Source of the DNA: Cellulomonas phragmiteti
Lineage (GTDB): Bacteria; Actinomycetota; Actinomycetes; Actinomycetales; Cellulomonadaceae
Length of the DNA: 63,378 nt
Reading direction: 5' to 3'
NCBI RefSeq assembly: GCF_016862775.1
Contig: NZ_BONP01000021.1
Coordinates: 1 to 63,378 of the forward strand
Of the stretch, positions 24,700 through 33,974 are shown piece after piece. Both the position numbers and the translations under genes were made by a program. Under the pieces are notes generated by a model. The model had not been told where the DNA came from. It saw only the letters and a list, made by a program, of their open reading frames with translations, and searched no databases. Each line of letters begins with the position of its first letter. Positions within the stretch are counted from its first letter, which is position 1.

Positions 24700-25860
24700 A
24701 TGGGCTGGTTCGGCACACGACGCGACGTGGCACCCAGCCGCCCGCCCGCGGCGAGCGCGCCCGCCCCTGGCCCGCAGCGCACCGCCGGCACCCTGTGGTC
24801 CGACGGGTTCGGGCGCGTCGGCACGCGCGCGCTGCAGACGCTCGCGGTGCTCGCGGTCCTCGCCGTCGGGGTGCTGGCGGTCATGGAGCTGACCCTCGTC
24901 GTCATCCCCGTGCTCATCGCGCTCGTGCTCGCCGCCGCGATCAGCCCCCTGGTGTCCGGCCTGCGCCGCCGCGGCGTGCCGTCGATGCTGGCGACCTGGA
25001 TCGCGCTGCTCACGCTCGTGGGGCTGCTCTCGCTGGTCGTGTGGGCGGTCGTGCGGGCCGTCATCAACCAGTGGGAGGAGCTCGCGGAGTCCGCGTCGGA
25101 GGGCCTGGCCGAGCTGCAGACGCTCATCTCGGGCCTGCCGTTCGAGATCACCGACGAGCAGATCGGCGAGGCGCAGGAGGCCCTGCAGGGAGCCCTGGCC
25201 TCCGACGCCGTCGGCGCCGGTGCGCTGGCCGGCCTGTCGGCCACCGCCAACTTCGTCACCGGCTTCTTCATCATGGTCGTGGTGCTGTTCTTCTTCCTCA
25301 AGGACGGCCCCAAGATCTGGGAGTTCCTGCTGCGGCCCTTCGAGGGCGAGCGCTACGCGCGCGGGCAGCGCGTCGGCGCCAAGACCGTGCAGACCCTCGG
25401 CGGGTACGTGCGCGGCACCGCGATCGTCGCCGCGGTCGACGCGATCGGCATCGGCATCGGCCTGGCGATCGTCGGCGTCCCGCTCGTCATCCCCCTGGCG
25501 GTCCTGACGTTCCTGCTCGCGTTCATCCCGCTGGTCGGGGCGACCCTCGCCGGGATCCTGGCCGCGCTGGTAGCGCTCGTGTCGCTGGGCCCGATCGAGG
25601 CGCTCATCGTCCTGGCCATCGTCGTCGGCGTGAACCAGCTCGAGGGCGACCTGCTGCAGCCGATCGTCATGGGACGCTCGCTGCGCCTGCACCCGCTGAT
25701 GATCCTCGTCGCCCTGACCGCCGGCACCGTCCTGGCGGGCATCACCGGCGCGGTCCTCGCCGTGCCGATCGCCGCGTCGCTGTGGGGTGCGGTGCAGGTG
25801 TGGGACGGCCCCGACACCCCCGCGCGCTTCGCCCGCAAGAAGCGACCCGAGACCGTCTGA
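24700..25860 (+). CDS. AI-2E family transporter
   Basis: A 386-residue inner-membrane protein of the AI-2E (YdiK/PerM/TqsA) family. About 60 polar residues precede eight or so hydrophobic helices. A soluble helical insertion (WEELAESASEGLAELQTLISGLP) lies between helices, and the family C-terminal signature LEGDLLQPIVMGRSLRLHPL is intact. Members export signalling molecules or ions; the substrate here is unknown. ATG 24700 has GGAGG 7 bases upstream; residues before it in the open frame were rejected. Confidence 0.9.
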   Translation: MGWFGTRRDVAPSRPPAASAPAPGPQRTAGTLWSDGFGRVGTRALQTLAVLAVLAVGVLAVMELTLVVIPVLIALVLAAAISPLVSGLRRRGVPSMLATWIALLTLVGLLSLVVWAVVRAVINQWEELAESASEGLAELQTLISGLPFEITDEQIGEAQEALQGALASDAVGAGALAGLSATANFVTGFFIMVVVLFFFLKDGPKIWEFLLRPFEGERYARGQRVGAKTVQTLGGYVRGTAIVAAVDAIGIGIGLAIVGVPLVIPLAVLTFLLAFIPLVGATLAGILAALVALVSLGPIEALIVLAIVVGVNQLEGDLLQPIVMGRSLRLHPLMILVALTAGTVLAGITGAVLAVPIAASLWGAVQVWDGPDTPARFARKKRPETV

Positions 25861-25867
25861 CGGCGGC

Positions 25868-26533
25868 TCAGGCCGGCGGCAGGCCCACCAGCCAGCGCGC
25901 CTCGCGCCGCAGCAGCGCGCACCGCGCCGCGGACGCGTACGACGCGACCCCGTGACCCAGCGCGTCGTAGACGACGTTCCCGGCGGCGGTGACCCACACG
26001 ACCGGGTGGGTCGCGGCGCCCTCCTCGTGCTGCACGAGCACCCGCACGCCCGCGTCGACCACGAGGTCGGTGTACCGCTCGTCCTCGGCGACGAGCGCGC
26101 CCAGCCCGTCGGTCACGGGGTGCCCGGGCTGCACGTCGAACGTCGCGCTGCCCAGCGGCGGGTGCCACGAGGTGCCGTGCACCCACCGCCCGCCGACGAC
26201 CTCGGTCCACCACGGGCTGTCGGCGAACGTCATCGTCGCCTGGTGCAGCGCGAGGACCGGACCCCCGGCGTCCGCGTGGTCCCGCACCCGCTCGTGCAGC
26301 GGGCGCCACGCGGCGTCGTCGTCCCCGGCCGGGCCCTCGCCGGAGTTGACGACCAGCAGGTCGGCGACCGCCAGGTCGTCGAGCGCGTCGGGGAACGTGC
26401 TGCGCACCTCCACGCCGAACCCGGCGGCCGTCAGCTCGTGCGCCACCCGGTACGACGTGGCCGCGTGGTCGTGCCACGGGTCGCCGTAGCGGTCACGACC
26501 GGACAGGACCAGGGCACGCGGGGGCGTCGTCAC
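25868..26533 (-). CDS. ThuA-like domain protein
   Basis: A 221-residue protein of the ThuA (trehalose-utilisation-like, class I glutamine amidotransferase fold) family. Motifs include LVLSGRDRYGDPWHDHAAT, DLLVVNSGEG, LALHQATMTFADSPWW, GRWVHGTSWHPPLG and HPVVWVTAAGNVVYDALGHGVAS. Members often act in carbohydrate catabolism, but the catalytic role is unproven. Convergent with the transporter gene, 7 bases apart. Confidence 0.85.
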   Translation of the reverse strand: MTTPPRALVLSGRDRYGDPWHDHAATSYRVAHELTAAGFGVEVRSTFPDALDDLAVADLLVVNSGEGPAGDDDAAWRPLHERVRDHADAGGPVLALHQATMTFADSPWWTEVVGGRWVHGTSWHPPLGSATFDVQPGHPVTDGLGALVAEDERYTDLVVDAGVRVLVQHEEGAATHPVVWVTAAGNVVYDALGHGVASYASAARCALLRREARWLVGLPPA

Positions 26534-26684
26534 CCCGCCACGCTACCCACGTGACCGGCGCCGGCCGCACGTCGGACGCTGCGGGAGGACTCGGCCCCGC
26601 CCCGTGCGCGGCATGAGCTCGGTACCGGCCCTCACATCGCACTGTCGGAGCGGACCGATATCGTGAGCGAGCGGCGACGGCAGA

Positions 26685-26719
26685 AAGCCCCGGGTCAGCT
26701 CTCGCCGATACCGGGGCTT
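26685..26719. terminator. hairpin in the HEPN-gene leader
   Basis: Arms AAGCCCCGG (26685-26693) and CCGGGGCTT (26711-26719) form a 9-bp stem with a 17-base loop, about 85 bases upstream of the HEPN/Abi-like start. It may be a terminator isolating the gene or a leader structure. The 26534-26803 gap is otherwise without a recognisable gene and is less GC-rich than its surroundings. Confidence 0.45.
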
Positions 26720-26803
26720 CCCCAAGCCTTGGCTCCAACAACATGCATGCAGCGGTCGTTTGGAACTCTCACGCTCCGCCAACTTTACAGGGGGACGACG
26801 CAG

Positions 26804-27496
26804 GTGTCGACGCCGACGTGGGTGCATGACTGGCTGACCCCGGGCAGGTTCGCGAAGTACCTCAACGCCGCCGGCGGGGACCCCCGGCTGGGCCTCGAGC
26901 TGTACGAATGGAACAGCGAGATCGCGTCCGCGTTCCTGCGCGACCTCGGCCACCTGGAGGTCGCCGTGCGCAACGCCTACGACCGGGCGCTGCTGACCCA
27001 CCCGGACCTCCTCCACGGCGAGTGGCTCACTGCTGCGTCCTGCGACCGGATCTTCCCACCGCACATGGCGAACGACACGAACGGGCAGCGCCAGGACAAG
27101 AACGCCACCCCCCGGTCCAACGTCAAGAACGCGCGCAGGCTCTCCGGGTTCGACCATGGTGTCGTGCCTCGAGGCAAAGCCGTCGCCGAGCTGATGTTCG
27201 GCTTCTGGTCGTACCTCACCGACGACCTGCACGAGAAGTCGCTCTGGGTGCCAGCCCTGCACACCGCGTACGTGCCCGGCGCCGACCGCCGCCGACTCCA
27301 CGTCGCGCTCAGCGCTCTGCGCGAGTTCCGCAACCGCGTGGCGCACCATGAGTCGGTGTTCGACAGACAGCCCGAGAACCACCGTCGACACATCGTGTTC
27401 GTGGCACGCCACCTCTCGCCCGACCTCCACCAGCACCTCACGCAGCACAGCCGTCTGCCTGCGGTCATCGCTGCACGGCCTGTGGCCGGCGCATGA
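26804..27496 (+). CDS. Abi-like protein with HEPN motif
   Basis: A 230-residue protein resembling the Abi_2/AbiD-AbiF family of phage-abortive-infection proteins. Supporting strings are WLTPGRFAKYL near the start, RDLGHLEVAVRNAYDRAL and GKAVAELMFGFWSYLT. The C-terminal LREFRNRVAHHE contains the R-x4-H ribonuclease signature of HEPN proteins. GTG 26804 follows an AGGGGGA site; the frame is open further upstream, so the start is uncertain. Codon use is less GC-biased than neighbours, suggesting transfer. It overlaps the YchJ gene by 4 bp. Possible RNA-cleaving defence protein; inferred. Confidence 0.7.
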   Translation: MSTPTWVHDWLTPGRFAKYLNAAGGDPRLGLELYEWNSEIASAFLRDLGHLEVAVRNAYDRALLTHPDLLHGEWLTAASCDRIFPPHMANDTNGQRQDKNATPRSNVKNARRLSGFDHGVVPRGKAVAELMFGFWSYLTDDLHEKSLWVPALHTAYVPGADRRRLHVALSALREFRNRVAHHESVFDRQPENHRRHIVFVARHLSPDLHQHLTQHSRLPAVIAARPVAGA

Positions 27497-27888
27497 GGCC
27501 CGTGACACGGTGCCCCTGCTCGCGCGGTCTGCCCCTGGACGAGTGCTGCGCGCCGCTGCACCGCGGCGAGCGGGCCGCGGGGACCGCCGAGCAGCTCATG
27601 CGGTCGCGCTTCAGCGCGTTCGCGGTCGGTGACGCCGCGTACCTGCTCCGCTCGTGGCACCCCTCGACGCGGCCCGCGGACCTCACGCTCGACGACGACG
27701 TGCGCTGGTACCGCCTCGACGTCCTCGCGACCTCGGACGGCGGCGCCTTCGACACGCGCGGGACCGTGGAGTTCGAGGCGTTCTGGCGCAGTCCCGACGG
27801 GCGGGGGTCGCTGCGGGAGGTCAGCCGGTTCGCGCGCGGGGCCGACGGGTGGCAGTACGTGGACGGGGACGTCGCGGCGGCGGGGTGA
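27493..27888 (+). CDS. YchJ-family protein (UPF0225)
   Basis: A 131-residue protein with an N-terminal SEC-C-like cysteine motif (CPCSRGLPLDECC) and the conserved LMRSRFSAFAVGDAAYLLRSWHP and GTVEFEAFWR blocks of the YchJ family. Function unknown; a metal-binding NTF2-like fold is known for relatives. It starts within the stop codon of the preceding HEPN gene (ATGA), so the two are translationally coupled in this genome. Confidence 0.88.
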   Translation: MRPVTRCPCSRGLPLDECCAPLHRGERAAGTAEQLMRSRFSAFAVGDAAYLLRSWHPSTRPADLTLDDDVRWYRLDVLATSDGGAFDTRGTVEFEAFWRSPDGRGSLREVSRFARGADGWQYVDGDVAAAG

Positions 27889-27953
27889 GCACCTCGCCGG
27901 GCGCGAGCGCCACGGGCGGGCTAGCGTCGGGCGCACCGACCAGGAGGTGCGTC

Positions 27954-28097
27954 ATGAGCAGCCCCATCCCCGACCCGGGGGCAGTCCCGGACGAGCCGAA
28001 CTTCACGGATCTGCCGTCGAACGACGAGCCGGACCCGCGCGAGCCGGTGGTGCCGCGGCCGTCCGCCGACGACCCCGAGCCGACCGAGTCGGCCTGA
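27954..28097 (+). CDS. small acidic Pro-rich protein
   Basis: A 47-residue polypeptide rich in Pro, Asp and Glu (MSSPIPDPGAVPDEPNFTDL, then PSNDEPDP onward), with no predicted structure. A perfect AGGAGG lies 8 bases before ATG 27954 and a TAGCGT -10-like box about 30 bases upstream, so expression is plausible. No family recognised; convergent with the next gene. Confidence 0.6.
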   Translation: MSSPIPDPGAVPDEPNFTDLPSNDEPDPREPVVPRPSADDPEPTESA

Positions 28098-28119
28098 CCC
28101 GTCGCCGCCCGGCGCCGGG

Positions 28120-29586
28120 TCAGCGCACGCCGCCCCAGCGCATGGGGTTGGCGGCGTTGGAGGCGAGCAGGAACCACGCGGTCGCGCCCACGTGCTGCAC
28201 CTGGAAGTAGCCGAACCCGAAGCCCGAGTCCAGCAGGCTCGACGCCGCGACGACCCCGCCGTCGACGGGCGCACCGCCCAGGCGCTGCCCGGCGCCCAGG
28301 GTGTCCTGCGCCCGGCGCACCTGCCCCAGCAGCCAGTCCGCCCGCTGCCGGTCGCCGCGGCGGTCCCGGTCGAGCAGGGACGTCGCGAGCTGGGCGGTGC
28401 CCTCGAGCCACACGCCCTGCGGGTGCACCGGGGTGTCGTTGTACGTCGCGGTCGACGTGAGGGAGGCGGTGCTGAACGTGACGCCGGAGATCCGGCCCGC
28501 GTCGGCGGGCAGCTGGGACGTCGCCGCGGACGGGTCGTCGGTCACCGCGAGCGCCTGCCCCGCCCAGTCCAGGGCGCCGTCGTAGCGTCGCTCGCGGATC
28601 GCGAGCCGGCTCCACGTCGCCGGGTCGAGCGGCACGGGGTCCCGGTTGATCTCGACCCCGTCGTTCGTGCCCGTCCAGAACCACCCCGAGCCCGGCTCCC
28701 ACATGCGGTCGACGAACGCGAGCGCGTGCTCGGACGCGTCGGTCCACCGCCGCTCGCCGGTGGCCTTGCGCAGCATCGTGAAGAACGCGACGCAGTCCAC
28801 GTTGTGCTCCGTCGAGCCGTTCGGCACGGGGGCGTCGACGCCGTCGACGCCGAACGAGAAGCCGCCCAGCGGCGCGGTCGACCAGGTGGTCGAGGTGATC
28901 CACTCGCCGATGCGCACGGCGGCGGTGAGGTAGCGCGCGTCGCGCGTCGCGCGGAACAGGTGCAGCAGCGCGATGCCCGGCCACGCCATGTCGCCGACCG
29001 CCGTGCCGAGGAACCCGAACTGCGCGCCGACGTTCGCGGACCCGTCGGCGCGCACGAACCCGTCGGGCTGCGGCGTGCCGTCGTAGAACGTGTACGGCCC
29101 GACGTTGTAGGCCTGGCGCAGGCGCCCGTCGGTGTGGTCGGGGTCGTGGTCCTGCGCGAAGACCAGGCCGTCGCCGATGATCCGGGCGCTGTCGACGCTG
29201 CTGCGCCGGCCGTCGGCGAGCAGCGCGCAGATCGCGAGCGCGTTGTCGTAGACGAACGCGGTGGAGAACAGCCCGAGCTCGTCGGCGTAGCTCTGCGCGA
29301 GGCGCGGTCCGGTGTTGAGGGCGGGGTACGCGTCGGCGGCAGCGCGCACGAATGCGACGGCGGCGCGCTCGGACCCGGCCCGGCCGCCGTGGTGCTGGCC
29401 CGGGCGGTCGTGCAGGACGGGCCGCGGACCCCACGTGCGGCCGTCGTGCGCGGCGGCGGCGGCGCCTGCCCCGGTGACCACGGCGGCCGTCGCCCCGGCC
29501 ACGGCGAGGAACGTGCGGCGGCCCAGGACCTGGCCGCGGGCGCGGCGCGTCGGGGTCGGGACGGGGACCTCGGTGGAGTCCGGCAT
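28120..29586 (-). CDS. Tat-exported six-hairpin-like protein
   Basis: A 488-residue protein with a twin-arginine signal (GRRTFLAVAGATAAVV). The mature part looks like an all-helical (alpha/alpha)6 barrel as in several glycoside hydrolase families: repeated motifs STAFVYDNALAICALL, GDMAWPGIALLHLFRATRD, STEHNVDCVAFFTML, HALAFVDRMW and VWLEGTAQLATSLL. I could not assign a numbered family. Likely a cell-surface carbohydrate-active enzyme. ATG 29586 has a GGGAG site. Confidence 0.72.
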   Translation of the reverse strand: MPDSTEVPVPTPTRRARGQVLGRRTFLAVAGATAAVVTGAGAAAAAHDGRTWGPRPVLHDRPGQHHGGRAGSERAAVAFVRAAADAYPALNTGPRLAQSYADELGLFSTAFVYDNALAICALLADGRRSSVDSARIIGDGLVFAQDHDPDHTDGRLRQAYNVGPYTFYDGTPQPDGFVRADGSANVGAQFGFLGTAVGDMAWPGIALLHLFRATRDARYLTAAVRIGEWITSTTWSTAPLGGFSFGVDGVDAPVPNGSTEHNVDCVAFFTMLRKATGERRWTDASEHALAFVDRMWEPGSGWFWTGTNDGVEINRDPVPLDPATWSRLAIRERRYDGALDWAGQALAVTDDPSAATSQLPADAGRISGVTFSTASLTSTATYNDTPVHPQGVWLEGTAQLATSLLDRDRRGDRQRADWLLGQVRRAQDTLGAGQRLGGAPVDGGVVAASSLLDSGFGFGYFQVQHVGATAWFLLASNAANPMRWGGVR

Positions 29587-29669
29587 CGCACGCTCCCGGC
29601 GGGGTGGGCAGGCCGCGTGTCCCGCGGCACCCGTCCAGGCTAGGCACCGACGGGCGCCGGTGGGAAGGC

Positions 29670-30212
29670 TCAGCGCGAGGCGACGTCCTGCGAGGGGTCG
29701 TCCGGGGAGCGGTCGCCGGACGGCGTCGTCGCCGTGAGGACCAGGTCCGCGGCGGCCGTGAGCGCCCCGAGCGCGAGTGCGGTGCGGGTGTGCGCGCACC
29801 GCACCCCGGCCGCCGCAGCGGCCTGCCCCCGGCGGAACAGCCACCGCTCGGCCGCGACGGTGCCCGCGATGGAGGCGACGACGACGACGAGCCCGACGGC
29901 GATCGCCGGTCCGGTCGGGGACGGGGTGGCGTCGGGGGTGGCGCCGTCCAGGGAGACGCCGTCCGGGTCGGTGCCGTCGACCTCGCCGTCCCCCGTGGTC
30001 CCGTCGACCGCGTCGCGCCACGACCGGCGCATGTCGTGCCAGCCCTCGCGCACGTCCGGGGCGGAGACCGCGAGCGCGGCCGCCACGCAGGCGGCCTTCA
30101 GCCAGCCGCGTGACGCACGGGTGCGGGCGACGTCGGGGACGGCGTAGTAGGCGGTGGTCGTCAGGCCGGTGAGCAGCGCACGCAGCACGCGTGAGCTCGG
30201 GATCGTCGTCAT
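29670..30212 (-). CDS. membrane protein of unknown function
   Basis: A 180-residue protein with hydrophobic segments near residues 38-50, 105-125 and 143-162 and an acidic loop rich in Asp/Gly/Thr between the first two. ATG 30212 is preceded by AGGAGG and by a TAGCGT -10-like box (30246-30241). No conserved family is evident. Confidence 0.6.
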   Translation of the reverse strand: MTTIPSSRVLRALLTGLTTTAYYAVPDVARTRASRGWLKAACVAAALAVSAPDVREGWHDMRRSWRDAVDGTTGDGEVDGTDPDGVSLDGATPDATPSPTGPAIAVGLVVVVASIAGTVAAERWLFRRGQAAAAAGVRCAHTRTALALGALTAAADLVLTATTPSGDRSPDDPSQDVASR

Positions 30213-30328
30213 GTCGTCGGACCTCCTGTGGTCGGACCGTCACGCTAACGACGTGGCACCCGGGCGGGCATCGGTCGCCGGGACGACGGGGGTCGGTCGC
30301 GCGACGGGTGCGCCCCGCCGGCACGCGG

Positions 30329-31975
<1,647 letters not shown>

Positions 31976-32014
31976 GAGGACATCATCCGGTGCCGGTCGT
32001 GTCAGGCTGGTCCG

Positions 32015-32785
32015 ATGTCCGACGCGCAGAGGTCCGAGGAGCGGTCGCCGCACCCGCAGGCGCGCCCAGGGCTCGGCGCGCTCACGGCGCGGGTGCGGGG
32101 TCACGGGCAGCAGGTCGCGGTCGGGGTGGGCGTGCTCCTGGTGGTGCTCGGCACGGCCGGGTTCCTCGGGGTGCTGGACGCCGTGCAGGAGGCGGAGGAC
32201 CTGGCGGCACTGGACGACCCGGTCCTGACGGCACTGGCCGCCGGCCGCAGCGACGTGCTGACGGTGGTGCTCACCGCCATCACCACGGTGTCGGGGCCGA
32301 CGGTGCTGCCGATCATCGTGCTGGTGGCTGCCCTGGCGTGGGGGCTGGTCCGCGGGCGGTGGTGGCAGGCCGGGCTCCTGGCGGCCGCGATGGTCGTCTC
32401 GACCCTCGTCTCCGTGGCGATCAAGGGCATCGTCGCGCGGCCGCGCCCGCCGGTGGACACGATGACGGTCGCGGGGGTGGAGTCGACCTACTCGTTCCCG
32501 TCCGGGCACACCATCGGGGCGGCCACGCTGCTGCTCGTCGCCGGCTACCTGGCGTGGGTCCGCCGACCGGCGTGGGCCTCCCTGCTGGGGTGGCTCGCGC
32601 TCATCGTGCTGGGGACGGGACTCGTGGGGTTGAGCCGCCTCTACCTCGGGTACCACTTCCTCACCGACGTGACGGCCTCGGTCGCGCTGGCCGTCGCGGT
32701 GCTGGGTGGGGTCGTGATCGTGGACCGACGCCGCGCGGTCCGCGCCGCGCAGGTCACGGCCGCTGCGCCGCCGACCGCGACCTGA
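32015..32785 (+). CDS. PAP2-family membrane phosphatase
   Basis: A 256-residue integral membrane phosphatase (phosphatidic acid or undecaprenyl pyrophosphate phosphatase type). All three catalytic motifs are present: KGIVARPRPP, YSFPSGHT and SRLYLGYHFLTDV. About six transmembrane helices follow a polar 30-residue start. It acts on lipid phosphates at the outer face of the membrane. Divergent from the ABC-F gene, 39 bases apart. Confidence 0.92.
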   Translation: MSDAQRSEERSPHPQARPGLGALTARVRGHGQQVAVGVGVLLVVLGTAGFLGVLDAVQEAEDLAALDDPVLTALAAGRSDVLTVVLTAITTVSGPTVLPIIVLVAALAWGLVRGRWWQAGLLAAAMVVSTLVSVAIKGIVARPRPPVDTMTVAGVESTYSFPSGHTIGAATLLLVAGYLAWVRRPAWASLLGWLALIVLGTGLVGLSRLYLGYHFLTDVTASVALAVAVLGGVVIVDRRRAVRAAQVTAAAPPTAT

Positions 32786-32937
32786 CGACGCTCCCGCCCC
32801 CCGGCGCGTCGGTGGCGCGCCCGCGACCGGGTGATGTCCGGCGCTGACCCCGCGGGGGGTCGGTAGTGTCGGGTCCGGGCTCGCGGCGCCCGTCCCGCCG
32901 TGCCCGCACCGATCCGCGCCCAGGCAAGGAGGCCGAC

Positions 32938-33918
32938 GTGTCGCGCGTGACCAGCGCCGACGTGGCCCGCGAGAGCGGCGTCTCGCGCACGACCGTGTCC
33001 TACGTGCTCAACGCCCGCGCCGACGTCGTCCTCACCGAGGCGACCCGCCAGCGCGTCCTGGAGACCGCCGCGCGGCTGGGGTACACACCGTCGGCCCCCG
33101 CCCGGGCGCTGCGCTCGGGGCGCAGCGACCTCGTGCTGTGCGTGCTGCCGGACTGGACCATCGGCCCCGCCATCGACACGCTGCTCGACCACCTGACCAC
33201 GGCGCTGGCCGAGCACGGCCTGTCGGTCCTCGTGCACATCCGCCGCGGCGCCCGGCCGCTGTCGGACCTGTGGCGCGCGGTCACCCCGTGCGCGGTGCTG
33301 GGCCTGCTGCCGTTCGGGGAGCAGGACGCGCGGGCGATGCGCCAGGCGGGGATCCCCGTGGTGGGGGCCGCCCTCGACGAGGACCCGCAGCCGGACGTGT
33401 TCGCGGTGCCGCAGGCGAGCATCGGCGGGCTGCAGGCGGACCACCTCGTGTCCCGGGGCCGCCGCGTGCTCGCGTACGCCGCCCCGCACGACGACCGCGT
33501 CGCGGCGTTCGCCGACCGGCGGCTCGCCGGTGTGCGGGCCGCGTGCGAGCGCCACGGCCTGCCGGAGCCGCTGGTCACGGCCGTGGACCTCGACGTCGCG
33601 TCGGCGGCGGACGCGGTCCGCGGCTGGCACGCCGGTGGCGTGACGGGGGTCGCGGCGTACAACGACGAGGTCGCGCTGGCCGTGCTGGCGGGTGTGCGGG
33701 CCGCCGGGCTCGACGTGCCGGGGGACGTCGCCGTGATCGGCGTCGACGACATCCCCGCCGCGCGCGTGGCCGCGCCGGCGCTGACGACCGTGTGGCAGGC
33801 CATCGACGCCCAGGCGGCGTACCTGGCGACCGCGCTGCTCGCGGCGCTGGGCCTGGCGGACGCCCCGCCGGAGCGCCCCGACGACGTGTTCCACGTGGTG
33901 CCGCGCGCGTCGACCTGA
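32938..33918 (+). CDS. LacI-family transcriptional regulator
   Basis: A 326-residue regulator. The N-terminal helix-turn-helix and hinge are VTSADVARESGVSRTTVSYVLN and LGYTPSAPARALRSGRS. The sugar-binding-like domain ends in GDVAVIGVDDIPAARVAAPALTTV. GTG 32938 has AGGAGG 5 bases upstream; the frame open to 32866 lacks one. It stands alone, converging on the wall-anchored nucleotidase, so its targets are not evident; the nearby glycosidase genes are possible. Confidence 0.92.
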   Translation: MSRVTSADVARESGVSRTTVSYVLNARADVVLTEATRQRVLETAARLGYTPSAPARALRSGRSDLVLCVLPDWTIGPAIDTLLDHLTTALAEHGLSVLVHIRRGARPLSDLWRAVTPCAVLGLLPFGEQDARAMRQAGIPVVGAALDEDPQPDVFAVPQASIGGLQADHLVSRGRRVLAYAAPHDDRVAAFADRRLAGVRAACERHGLPEPLVTAVDLDVASAADAVRGWHAGGVTGVAAYNDEVALAVLAGVRAAGLDVPGDVAVIGVDDIPAARVAAPALTTVWQAIDAQAAYLATALLAALGLADAPPERPDDVFHVVPRAST

Positions 33919-33938
33919 CCGCGGGTCCACCGCCGGGT

Positions 33939-33970
33939 GGGTCGGCGCGCCGGTGCCGGCGCGCCGACCC
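33939..33970. terminator. bidirectional terminator hairpin
   Basis: Perfect 15-bp inverted repeat GGGTCGGCGCGCCGG / CCGGCGCGCCGACCC with a 2-base centre, between the converging LacI and nucleotidase genes. Confidence 0.85.
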
Positions 33971-33974
33971 GTCC

